Assembly (NCBI GenBank): GCA_947589135.1
Contig: CANPZT010000004.1
Location: 1 to 32,162 of the forward strand
Source: an uncultured Clostridia bacterium
GTDB lineage: Bacteria; Bacillota; Clostridia; TANB77; CAG-508
Direction of reading: 5' to 3'
DNA length: 32,162 bases
The notes beneath the pieces are model-generated. The model did not search any database. It was not told the origin of the DNA and saw only the letters and a program-made list of their open reading frames with translations. This document shows positions 24,744-32,162 of this stretch, piece by piece (positions within the stretch are counted from its first letter, which is position 1; every line of letters begins with the position of its first letter). The position numbers were made by a program, and so were the translations under genes.

Positions 24744-25195
24744 ATAAAAACAACGAAAATCCAAAATAAAGCGATTTAATATTAAGACAATATAACTAAT
24801 AGAAATAAAATAAAAATCAAAATAAAAGGATTTTGAAAAAAATAAATTGATGCTAGTTTTTATATAATAATTAAAAAAATAATAAAATTTAAAGTAACAT
24901 ATTTTTAGTATGAAATATAATGAGATAAAATAAAAAACTATAAATTGATAACAAACAAAAGATAAATCTACATAACATCAAAAACATATAAGTAAAAATT
25001 TATTTAAAGACTTTAAAAATTAAAAATAATAGATAAAATATATGATAATGTAAAGATAAAGATAAAAATATAATTATAAATATACTAAAACTTAAAAGTA
25101 AATATATAAATATTTGTTACAAAAAACGACTATTCTTGTTTCACAAGGAAAAACAAGAAAAAGAAGAAACAAATAAAAAAAGAAAGGAATAAAAA
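24744..25195. other. mnmE-mnmG intergenic region
   Basis: This 452-bp stretch is A-rich on the plus strand and has no credible ORF. The only clear structure is a hairpin TTCTTGTTT/AAACAAGAA (25133-25141 and 25151-25159) about 37 bp before mnmG. Its strand includes TGTTTCAC, a parS-like half site. I see no clear promoter hexamers. mnmG may have its own, hidden in the AT background. Confidence 0.6.
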
Positions 25196-27086
25196 ATGAG
25201 TTATATAGCAGGAGAATACGATGTAGCTGTGGTAGGGGCAGGACATGCTGGATGTGAAGCAGCATTAGCAGCTGCAAGATTAGGAATGAAAACACTAATA
25301 TTTTCAATTAGTTTAGAAGCTATTGCAAATATGCCTTGTAATCCACACATAGGAGGAAGCTCAAAAGGCCATCTTGTAAGAGAAATAGATGCATTAGGTG
25401 GAGAAATGGCAAAAAATATTGATAAAACAATGATACAAATAAAAATGTTAAATACATCAAAAGGACCAGCTGTTCATTCTTTAAGGGCACAGGCCGATAG
25501 AAAAAAATATCAAGCTGAAATGAAACACGTCTTAGAAAAACAAGAAAATCTTGAAGTAAAACAGGGAGAAATTGTTAATATAGAAATTAAAGATGGTAAA
25601 GTTGTTTCACTAGAAACAGATGTAGGAGCAATTTATAAGGTAAAAACAATAATATTGGCAACAGGTACTTATTTAAAGGGAAAAATATTTATTGGTGAAT
25701 ATTCAAAAGAAAGTGGACCAGATGGTGTAGCTGCTGCAAATAAATTATCAGAATGTTTGAAGAAAATAGGAATTGATTTAGTAAGATTTAAAACAGGCAC
25801 ACCAGCTAGAATTAATAGAAGAAGTATTGATTTTAGTAAAATGGAAATACAAAAAGGGGATAAAGGAATAGAAGCTTTTTCTTTTGAGAATGAATCAAAA
25901 GATTTTGAACAAGTAGATTGTTATTTAACTTATACAAATGAAGAAACTCATAAAATTATAAGAGAAAATTTGCATAGGTCCCCTTTATATGCTGGAATGA
26001 TTGAAGGCACAGGACCTAGATATTGCCCTTCAATAGAAGATAAAGTAGTAAGATTTAGTGACAAACCAAGACATCAAGCGTTTGTAGAGCCAATTGGATT
26101 AGATACAGAAGAAATGTACATACAAGGAATGAGTTCTTCTTTGCCAGAAGATGTACAAATAGCTTTGTATCATACCATTCCAGGATTAGAAAAAGCAGAA
26201 TTTACAAGACCTGCTTATGCAATAGAATATGATTGCATAGATCCATCTAATTTAAAATTATCTTTAGAATATAGAGGAATAGAAGGGCTATTTATGGCAG
26301 GACAAATTAATCGGAACTTCTGGATATGAAGAAGCTGCATGTCAAGGACTTATTGCTGGTATTAATGCAGCTCAAAAAATAAAAGGAAAAGAACCTGTTA
26401 TTTTAGATAGAACTCAAGGATATATAGGAGTATTAATTGATGATATTGTTACAAAAGGAACAAACGAGCCATATAGAATGATGACATCTAGAGCAGAATA
26501 TAGACTTCTTTTAAGACAAGACAATGCAGATTTAAGACTAACAGAAATAGGACACGAAATAGGTTTAATTTCAGAAGAAAGATATCAAAAATTCAAGCAA
26601 AAAAGACAAAATATAGAAAATGAAGTAAAAAGGTTAAAAGAATTAACAGTAAAACCAACAGAAAAAGTAAACAAGCTATTAAAATTAAAAGGTACTTCAG
26701 AACTAACAACAGGAACTAAAATGGCAGAATTATTAAAAAGAACAGAATTAGATTATGAAACATTAGAAAAAATAGATTCAGAGAGGCCTGCACTTACAAG
26801 GCAAGAGAGAGAAGAAGTAGAAATTCAAATTAAATATGAAGGATATATCAAAATGCAGGAAGCACAAGTGGAAAAATTTAAAAAACTTGAAACAAAATTG
26901 TTACCAGAGGAACTTGATTATGAAAAAATTAAAGGAATTAGTTTAGAAGCAAGACAAAAATTAAATAAATATAAACCTCGTTCAATAGGACAAGCTTCTA
27001 GAATATCAGGAGTTTCTCCAGCCGATATATCAGTACTTTTAGTTTACTTACAACAATTAAATGGTGAAAGGAAGAATAATGGATAA
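25196..27086 (+). CDS. mnmG: tRNA modification enzyme MnmG/GidA, needs a +1 frameshift at 26312 (629 aa)
   Basis: MnmG is the FAD-dependent partner of MnmE. The FAD-binding motif VVGAGHAGCEAALAAARLG lies at about residues 11-29. NPHIGGSSKGHLVREIDALG, LATGTYLKGKI and GTPARINRR follow the family. The second half has MMTSRAEYRLLLRQDNADLR and the C-terminal RSIGQASRISGVSPADISVL. Frame 0 breaks at GQIN, where CGG AAC TTC occurs in place of GGA ACT TCT (GQINGTSGYEEAACQG). One extra C at 26312 makes an in-frame CGG, and frame 0 stops six codons after it. A +1 skip restores 629 residues, the same length as E. coli MnmG. The stop overlaps the rsmG start by 8 nt. Ribosome binding site AAAGGAA precedes the ATG. 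Confidence 0.93.
25603..25618. promoter_or_regulatory. parS-like site inside mnmG
   Basis: TGTTTCACTAGAAACA matches the Firmicutes parS consensus TGTTTCACGTGAAACA at 14 of 16 bases, differing only in the central two. It lies in coding sequence about 2.6 kb before parA. parS sites typically cluster near parAB and the origin. ParB binding is not shown. Confidence 0.45.
26312..26315 (+). other. Candidate +1 recoding site (CGG-A) in mnmG
   Basis: Frame 0 reads AAT CGG AAC TTC TGG ATA TGA; frame +1 reads GGA ACT TCT GGA TAT GAA. Skipping the C at 26312 recovers the glycine of QINGTSGYEEA. Confidence 0.78.
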
Positions 27087-27801
27087 AAAAGAATTTGAAA
27101 AGATATTTAAAGAATATGCTAAGAATTTAAATATAGAAATTAATAATGAGCAAATAGAAAATTTTTATCAATATATGAATCTTTTATTAGAGTGGAATCA
27201 AAAGATGAATTTAACAGCTATTACAGATTATAAAGAGATAATACTAAAACATTTTATAGACTCTTTAACAATTGAAAATAATATTGAAAAAGGAAGTTAT
27301 TTAGTTGATATTGGAACAGGAGCAGGATTTCCTGGAATACCATTAAAAATTGTAAGAAAAGACATAAAAGTAGTTTTAGTAGATTCTTTGAATAAAAGAG
27401 TACAATTTCTAAAAGAGGTAATTAGAAAATTAGGATTAAATGAGATAGAAGCAATTCATGCAAGAGCAGAGGAGTTTGGAAAGAACAAAAAATACAGAGA
27501 AACTTTTGATATATCAACATCAAGGGCAGTAGCCAATATGTCTACTCTATCAGAATATATGATACCTTTAGTTAAAGTAAATGGAAAGTGTATTTATATG
27601 AAGGGAAAAGAGATAGAAAAAGAATTAGAAGATGCAAAAAATGCTATTCAAATATTAGGAGGAAAAATTATAGAAAGAAAGGAATTTAAATTAATAGATG
27701 ATGATATAAATAGAAATATTATTATTGTTTCTAAAGAAAAAGCTACTCCATCTAAATATCCTAGAAAACCTGGAATGCCAGCTAAAGAGCCAATTAAGTA
27801 G
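27079..27801 (+). CDS. rsmG: 16S rRNA (guanine-N7) methyltransferase RsmG/GidB (240 aa)
   Basis: RsmG methylates G527 of 16S rRNA using S-adenosylmethionine. The SAM-binding motif LVDIGTGAGFPGIPLKIV and the following VVLVDSLNKRVQFL are typical, as are EWNQKMNLTAI near the N-terminus and SRAVANMSTLSEY. I choose ATG 27079 (GAAAGGAAGAATA upstream). The ATG at 27061 lies before that ribosome binding site and within mnmG. The gene overlaps the mnmG stop by 8 nt and is coupled to it. Confidence 0.97.
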   Translation: MDKKEFEKIFKEYAKNLNIEINNEQIENFYQYMNLLLEWNQKMNLTAITDYKEIILKHFIDSLTIENNIEKGSYLVDIGTGAGFPGIPLKIVRKDIKVVLVDSLNKRVQFLKEVIRKLGLNEIEAIHARAEEFGKNKKYRETFDISTSRAVANMSTLSEYMIPLVKVNGKCIYMKGKEIEKELEDAKNAIQILGGKIIERKEFKLIDDDINRNIIIVSKEKATPSKYPRKPGMPAKEPIK

Positions 27802-27809
27802 ATTATATT

Positions 27810-27995
27810 AGAGTTAATAAATAAAAAACAGATAAGATGTTATGATGAAAAGTATTTCGTAATTAGTAAATGTTAAGAAATATTTTAGGAGAATCTCAAA
27901 CTTGCTTTGAGAGGTGCCTAAAATATTTCATTACAGTTACTATTAGAAATAGCTTGACAAAATAACATCTTATCTGTTTTTTATTTATTAACTCT
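27810..27995. repeat. 186-bp near-continuous hairpin with perfect 34-bp inverted arms (MITE-like or structured RNA)
   Basis: The arms at 27810-27843 and 27962-27995 are exact reverse complements over 34 bp, beginning AGAGTTAATAAAT. Pairing continues inward: TATTTC/GAAATA, TAGTAA/TTACTA, AAATATTTTAGG/CCTAAAATATTT and TCTCAAA/TTTGAGA around a CTTGC loop. The whole element can fold into one long hairpin. No ORF is present. A palindromic non-autonomous element would have this form. TAGATTAT occurs on both sides but not directly at the ends, so target-site duplication is unproven. It may also end the rsmG transcript. Confidence 0.8.
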
Positions 27996-28144
27996 GTTTA
28001 TTAATTTAGATTATTTTTTGTTCCATGAAGAAGATAATAGACCATATTTTTATAAGATTACTGAATAATAGATTATATAAATATAAACAATTTTTATTTT
28101 TATAATAAAATTGATGAAAAAAATTGCAAACTTTTGAAAATTCA
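27996..28144. other. Rest of the rsmG-parA gap
   Basis: This AT-rich sequence lies between the hairpin element and the parA promoter. I see no ORF, RNA gene or convincing regulatory site in it. Confidence 0.6.
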
Positions 28145-28173
28145 TTGACTTTTTACTAATATTTTTATATTAT
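28145..28173 (+). promoter_or_regulatory. parA promoter
   Basis: TTGACT (28145-28150), a 17-nt spacer and TATTAT (28168-28173) lie about 60 bp upstream of the parA start. parAB are thus separated from the mnmG-rsmG transcript. Confidence 0.78.
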
Positions 28174-28234
28174 ATGAATATAAAAAACAAACAAACTAAT
28201 AAGTAAAAATTAACTTAAAATGGAGGCAATAAAA

Positions 28235-29023
28235 TTGGGAAAAGTAATATCAGTAGCAAATCAAAAAGGTGGAGTTGGAAAAACAACAACAACAGTAAAT
28301 TTAAGCAGTATATTAGCAAAGAAAAATAAGAAAGTACTTTTAATAGATGCAGACCCACAAGGAAATGCAACAAGTGGATTAGGAGTAGAAAAAGAAAATC
28401 AATTTTCTACTTATGACATTCTAGTAAATGATATAGAAATAAAAGATGTAATCCAAGATACAATGCTTAAAAATTTAAAAGTATGTCCAGCAAATATGAA
28501 TTTAGCTGGAGCAGAGGTAGAATTAGTATCTATGATGTCAAGAGAGCAGAGATTAAAAGAAAAGTTAGATATTATTAAAGACGAATTTGATTACATTTTT
28601 ATAGATTGTCCTCCATCACTAGGATTAATCACATTAAATGCATTTACAGCATCAGATAGTGTATTAATACCTGTACAATGTGAATATTTTGCATTAGAAG
28701 GATTAGGACAACTATTAAATACAATTAATTTAGTAAAAAAACACCTAAATAGAGATATTCAAATAGAAGGTGCATTACTTACAATGTATGATATTAGAAC
28801 AAACCTTTCAAACCAAGTAGTAAAAGAAGTAAAGAAATATTTTAACAACAAAGTTTATAAAACAGTTATACCAAGAAATGTAAGACTAAGTGAAGCACCA
28901 AGTTATGGAATGCCAATTATTGAGTATGATGCAAAATCAAAAGGTGCAAAGAGTTATGCAAAATTTGCAAAAGAGTTCCTATTGATGAATGAGGAAAAAA
29001 AAGCAAAACATATGATTCAATAA
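28235..29023 (+). CDS. parA: Chromosome partitioning ATPase ParA/Soj, UUG start (262 aa)
   Basis: Soj binds DNA nonspecifically and, with ParB, segregates origins; in Firmicutes it also regulates DnaA. Deviant Walker A NQKGGVGKTTTTVNL is at residues 9-23. VLLIDADPQGNATSGLG, FDYIFIDCPPSLG and VIPRNVRLSEAPSYG are all canonical. TTG 28235 is the start, 8 nt after GGAGG. An ATG at 28220 overlaps that binding site. The gene is followed 102 nt later by parB. Confidence 0.97.
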   Translation: MGKVISVANQKGGVGKTTTTVNLSSILAKKNKKVLLIDADPQGNATSGLGVEKENQFSTYDILVNDIEIKDVIQDTMLKNLKVCPANMNLAGAEVELVSMMSREQRLKEKLDIIKDEFDYIFIDCPPSLGLITLNAFTASDSVLIPVQCEYFALEGLGQLLNTINLVKKHLNRDIQIEGALLTMYDIRTNLSNQVVKEVKKYFNNKVYKTVIPRNVRLSEAPSYGMPIIEYDAKSKGAKSYAKFAKEFLLMNEEKKAKHMIQ

Positions 29024-29125
29024 AAAATTATTTTTAAATAAATGTAATAAAATATAAAAGTATAGTGTTATCAAAAGGATAAACATTCTGTACATAAAAT
29101 AGTGTAGAAGGGAGAGTTATAGAAA

Positions 29126-29965
29126 ATGGCTAAAATGACAGGATTAGGAAAAGGGTTAGATGCTTTATTTGGACCAGCTCCAGAAGAGGAACAAGCAAAA
29201 GAAAATGATACATTAAGGAATTTAAAAATTACAGAGGTAGAACCAAATAGAGAACAACCAAGAAAAAACTTTGATCAAGAAGCATTAGAAGAATTATCAG
29301 AATCAATAAAAGAATATGGATTAATTCAACCAATTGTTGTTACAAAAAAAGATGGATATTATAGTATTATTGCCGGAGAGAGAAGATGGAGAGCATCTAA
29401 AATGGCTGGACTAAAAGAAATTCCAGCAATTATTAGAGAAGATGATGAAAAAATAAATTCAGAAATATCTTTAATAGAAAATATGCAAAGAGAAGATTTA
29501 AACCCTTATGAAAAAGCTTTAGGAATAAGAACTTTGATAGACAATTATGGGTTATCACAAGAAGAAGTTGCTAAAAAGCTAGGGAAAGGAAGAAGTACAA
29601 TAGCAAACTGGGTAAGAGTATTAAACCTAGAAGAACGAGTTTTAGAAATGGCTAAAAATGGAAAGCTAACGGAAGGACATTGTAAAGCATTGCTTGCTAT
29701 TACAGATCCAGAAAAACAATATCAGACTGCAATACAAATGCTAGAAAGAGGAGAAACCGTTAGGCAGATAGAAAAAAAAGCAAAAAGAAAAGAAACAAAA
29801 GAAGAACAAAAAAGAAATCATATTTTATATAAGAGTATAGAAGATAATTTTCAAAGTTTTTTCGGAACAAAAGTTAAATTAGATGCAGGAAAACGTAGAG
29901 GAAAAATTATTATAGAATATACTTCTAATGATGATTTAGAAAGAATTTTGGGTTTAATTAAATAA
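29126..29965 (+). CDS. parB: Chromosome partitioning protein ParB/Spo0J (279 aa)
   Basis: ParB binds parS and forms CTP-dependent sliding clamps. The N-terminus GLGKGLDALFG is the ParA-stimulating peptide. The CTP-binding motif is AGERRWRASKMAGL. ENMQREDLNPYEKALG precedes the helix-turn-helix SQEEVAKKLGKGRSTIANWV. A C-terminal dimer domain ends in DDLERILGLIK. GAAGGGAGAG lies upstream of the ATG. A second near-parS sequence inside mnmG (25603-25618) is a plausible target. Confidence 0.97.
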   Translation: MAKMTGLGKGLDALFGPAPEEEQAKENDTLRNLKITEVEPNREQPRKNFDQEALEELSESIKEYGLIQPIVVTKKDGYYSIIAGERRWRASKMAGLKEIPAIIREDDEKINSEISLIENMQREDLNPYEKALGIRTLIDNYGLSQEEVAKKLGKGRSTIANWVRVLNLEERVLEMAKNGKLTEGHCKALLAITDPEKQYQTAIQMLERGETVRQIEKKAKRKETKEEQKRNHILYKSIEDNFQSFFGTKVKLDAGKRRGKIIIEYTSNDDLERILGLIK

Positions 29966-30014
29966 TTATAATTAAAAATAATGAATAAAAATTAAAGCGA
30001 AAGAGAGTGATATA

Positions 30015-30515
30015 ATGGAGAGTTTTTTACAAATATTAAGAACAGATATATTTTTAGTAACTTTGTTTTGTATAAATATTATATTATTAATAGCTTTTAT
30101 AATTAACATTATAAAATTTTCAAAATTAAATAAAAAATATGAAAATTTCATAAAAAAAGTAGGAAATGGCAAGAATATAGAAGAAGACTTAGAAAATTAT
30201 ATGTATAAAGTAAAAAAAGTAGAAGAGCAAAATGCAAAAAATGCTGGAGATATAAAAGAAATTGAAAATAATATAGCAAAGTGTATTCAAAAAGTAGGAA
30301 TGGTTAGATATAGTGCATTCCAAGATACAGGAAGTGATTTAAGCTTTGCACTTGCATTATTAGATAATGAAAATAATGGAATAGTATTGAATGGAATATA
30401 TTCTAGAGAAATGTCTAATATTTATGCAAAACCAATTGAAAAAGGAACATCATCATACACATTATCTGAGGAAGAAAAGAAAGCACTTGAAAAAGCTAAA
30501 ATAAAAGAAGGGTAA
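30015..30515 (+). CDS. DUF4446 family membrane protein (166 aa)
   Basis: One N-terminal transmembrane helix (about residues 12-34) is followed by a coiled-coil-like stretch. The DUF4446 domain comes next, with VGMVRYSAFQDTGSDLSFAL, then GIVLNGIYSRE and the C-terminal LSEEEKKALEKA. The family is common in Clostridia and often lies just after parAB, as here (49 nt later). Its role is unknown. The conserved location suggests a link to chromosome or envelope organisation, which is inference. GAGAGTGAT precedes the ATG, and the stop is 6 nt before the next gene. Confidence 0.92.
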   Translation: MESFLQILRTDIFLVTLFCINIILLIAFIINIIKFSKLNKKYENFIKKVGNGKNIEEDLENYMYKVKKVEEQNAKNAGDIKEIENNIAKCIQKVGMVRYSAFQDTGSDLSFALALLDNENNGIVLNGIYSREMSNIYAKPIEKGTSSYTLSEEEKKALEKAKIKEG

Positions 30516-30521
30516 AATTTT

Positions 30522-32012
30522 ATGGAGAAGTTGAAAGAAGTAATAAAATTTGTGAAAAAACATGATAATATATTTGTTATTATTTTAATTTTTTTTTCAT
30601 TTTATGGTATTGCTACAAATTCTATGATACGTATTAATGATGAATTATGGAATTTCCAAAATGTTTATAAATTATATAATGGTTTTCAATTATACAAAGA
30701 AATAAATGTTATAACAACTCCATTATTTTTTGTAATAGGCAAAATATTATTTGAAATTTTAGGAGCTAATTTTTTGACATTTAGAATATATAACATAATA
30801 ATAATAGTAGCAATATATTTTATTACATATTTATTATTAAAAGAATTAAAATTAAGTAAAAAAATGTCTATAAGTCTTATTTTATTTTTAATGATTATTA
30901 GTGGGTATTATTTTTTATTGTTACAAGCAAATTATAACACAATGGCATTATTATATTGCTTAATAGGAGTATTAATTTATCTTAAAAAATATAGATATAA
31001 TCCAATTATACAAGGAATAGTTTTATTTTTAATATTTATTACAAAACAAAATATAGGAATATATTATGCAATAGGATTATTTAGTTGTGAATTTCTAAGT
31101 AAAAATGAAATCAAAAAAAAATTAAAAAACATTATTATTCAATTTGGAACTTTTTTAGTGTATATTATTATATTGTTATTATATTTTTATAAGAACAATA
31201 TTTTATATGATTTCTTTAATTTTACTATTTTAAGTATAGGAGAATTTGCAAGTAAGAATATTTCTATAAATATTTTTAATATTATAGTGATATTAATTTT
31301 TATAATATTTAATATATTTATGACAATAATTTTATTAAAAAACAAGAACACTAATAGAATAATGAAGGAAAGATTAATAATATTAAATTCTTTTTCTATT
31401 CCATTAACACTAATTAGTATACCTATTTTTAATACAGGACATGTATGTATAGGAATATATTTATTAATTATTCTATATATATATCAAATTATTGTGATAT
31501 TAAAACAAATTGGTATTAATATAAAACCAAAACCAAAATTTACATATTTAATAATATTATTATTTAGCATATTAGCAATTAGTATTTCTACTTATTTTTT
31601 TGTCAAGTGGATATTATATATATGTGATGAGGACTATTTTTTTAGTAAAACAGAACCATTTTATGGTGGAATAATAACAAATGACAGTAAACTATCTATG
31701 GATAATATAACAAAATATATTCAAAACAATTCTAATAATGTTATAATACTATCAGATCAGGCAGCACTATATATGGTTCCGTTAAAAAGAAATAATGGAA
31801 TTTTTGATTTACCATTTAAAGGAAATTTAGGGAAAGATGGAGAAAAAGGTTTAATAGAAAAAATTAAAAAACTTCAAAATACGGAAATTTTGATTTGTAA
31901 AAAAGAAGAAGAGATGCAATGGCAAGAATCAAAGCTTGCAAGAGAGTATATTATTAACAATATGGAAAAAATAGGAGAAATAGAAGAATTTTATATTTAT
32001 TATAAAAAATGA
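30522..32012 (+). CDS. Multi-pass GT-C type glycosyltransferase-like membrane protein (496 aa)
   Basis: About eleven hydrophobic segments are visible. After helix 1 the first outside loop carries an acidic pair in RINDELWNFQNVY, followed by KEINVITTPLFFVIGKILFE. This is the arrangement of GT-C enzymes (ArnT/PMT-like) that transfer sugars from polyprenyl-phosphate donors outside the membrane. The C-terminal about 100 residues form a soluble domain (NVIILSDQAALYMVPLKRNN) probably outside the cell. Substrate is unknown. It begins 6 nt after the DUF4446 stop and is followed by the tRNA-Ser promoter. Assignment to GT39/GT83-like superfamily is by pattern only. Confidence 0.75.
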   Translation: MEKLKEVIKFVKKHDNIFVIILIFFSFYGIATNSMIRINDELWNFQNVYKLYNGFQLYKEINVITTPLFFVIGKILFEILGANFLTFRIYNIIIIVAIYFITYLLLKELKLSKKMSISLILFLMIISGYYFLLLQANYNTMALLYCLIGVLIYLKKYRYNPIIQGIVLFLIFITKQNIGIYYAIGLFSCEFLSKNEIKKKLKNIIIQFGTFLVYIIILLLYFYKNNILYDFFNFTILSIGEFASKNISINIFNIIVILIFIIFNIFMTIILLKNKNTNRIMKERLIILNSFSIPLTLISIPIFNTGHVCIGIYLLIILYIYQIIVILKQIGINIKPKPKFTYLIILLFSILAISISTYFFVKWILYICDEDYFFSKTEPFYGGIITNDSKLSMDNITKYIQNNSNNVIILSDQAALYMVPLKRNNGIFDLPFKGNLGKDGEKGLIEKIKKLQNTEILICKKEEEMQWQESKLAREYIINNMEKIGEIEEFYIYYKK

Positions 32013-32020
32013 AATTACTA

Positions 32021-32049
32021 TTGACAAAAAATTATAAAAATGCTAATAT
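32021..32049 (+). promoter_or_regulatory. tRNA-Ser promoter
   Basis: Perfect TTGACA (32021-32026), a 17-nt spacer and TAATAT (32044-32049) lie about 49 bp upstream of the tRNA 5' end. Confidence 0.8.
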
Positions 32050-32097
32050 AAATATTGTCACTAATTGTTTATAAAAAATAAGTGCTTAGTGATAAAT

Positions 32098-32162
32098 GGA
32101 GAGGTGGTCGAGTTGGTTTATGGCACCAGTCTTGAAAATTGGCGTGCGTTTATAGCGTACCG
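32098..32162 (+). tRNA. tRNA-Ser (anticodon UGA), 3' part cut by the window edge
   Basis: The 5' end is GGAGAGGTGGTCGAGTTGG. The anticodon arm is CCAGT-CTTGAAA-ATTGG (anticodon TGA), and then the long variable arm typical of serine tRNAs begins (GCGTGCGTTTATAGCGTACC). The T-arm and acceptor 3' strand lie beyond the window. Confidence 0.93.

Noticed and set aside
24744..25195. A T-box or other riboswitch before mnmG
   Set aside because: Only one simple 9-bp hairpin is visible, with no T-box sequence (TGGNACC-like) and no terminator/antiterminator pair.
23372..26315. Simple sequencing or assembly errors as the cause of the frameshifts
   Set aside because: Not excluded. I down-ranked it because all three extra bases are C, none is in a homopolymer, each creates the only in-frame CGG of its gene, and each falls on an invariant glycine codon. 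Raw reads would decide.
1..32162. CRISPR arrays, insertion sequences and prophage genes
   Set aside because: No regularly spaced direct repeats, transposase motifs or phage structural genes were seen anywhere in the window.

Overview
The window is very AT-rich (roughly 80% A+T by eye) and holds the replication origin region of a Firmicutes chromosome. The class is most likely Clostridia. Supporting signs are a clostridial-type GyrB motif (PLWGKMLNVEKAR), a DUF4446 gene beside parAB, consensus sigma-A promoters, AAGGAGG ribosome binding sites, and the order gyrB-recF-dnaN-dnaA / rpmH-rnpA-yidD-yidC-jag-mnmE-mnmG-rsmG-parA-parB. I cannot name a species; an uncultured gut-type lineage is a guess.

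Layout. A partial tRNA-Lys(UUU) and a DUF1858 gene (1-429, minus) come first. A plus-strand operon of type IV secretion-like genes follows (611-4085: small membrane protein, VirD4/TraG, VirB2-like pilin, VirB6-like, PrgI/VirB3-like), then dnaD-dnaC (4220-6203, plus). gyrA (6294-8741, minus) is next, then a second secretion-like operon on the minus strand (13464-8840: TraC-like, VirB4, CpaE-like ATPase, unknown protein). A probable structured RNA of about 400 nt lies at 13660-14080. gyrB-recF-dnaN-dnaA run leftward to 20327. The bipartite origin has DnaA boxes upstream of dnaA and a DnaA-trio unwinding element between dnaA and dnaN. Rightward from 20800 come rpmH to rsmG, a 186-bp hairpin repeat, parA-parB, a DUF4446 gene, a membrane glycosyltransferase-like gene and a partial tRNA-Ser(UGA).

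Main observation. Three conserved genes (dnaC loader, mnmE, mnmG) each carry one extra C. In every case it creates an in-frame CGG codon exactly where an invariant glycine (GGN) is expected, and a +1 shift at that CGG restores a protein of normal family length. I found no other in-frame CGG codon in any gene here, although CGG occurs about two dozen times out of frame and CGA, CGU and CGC are used as arginine codons. This looks like +1 recoding at an unassigned CGG codon. Two of the three genes encode the MnmE-MnmG tRNA-modification complex, which itself affects frame maintenance.

Second observation. A relaxase-less type IV secretion-like apparatus is split around gyrA and dnaD-dnaC. Several of its genes appear to start at AUU or AUA codons placed about 7 nt after near-perfect ribosome binding sites.
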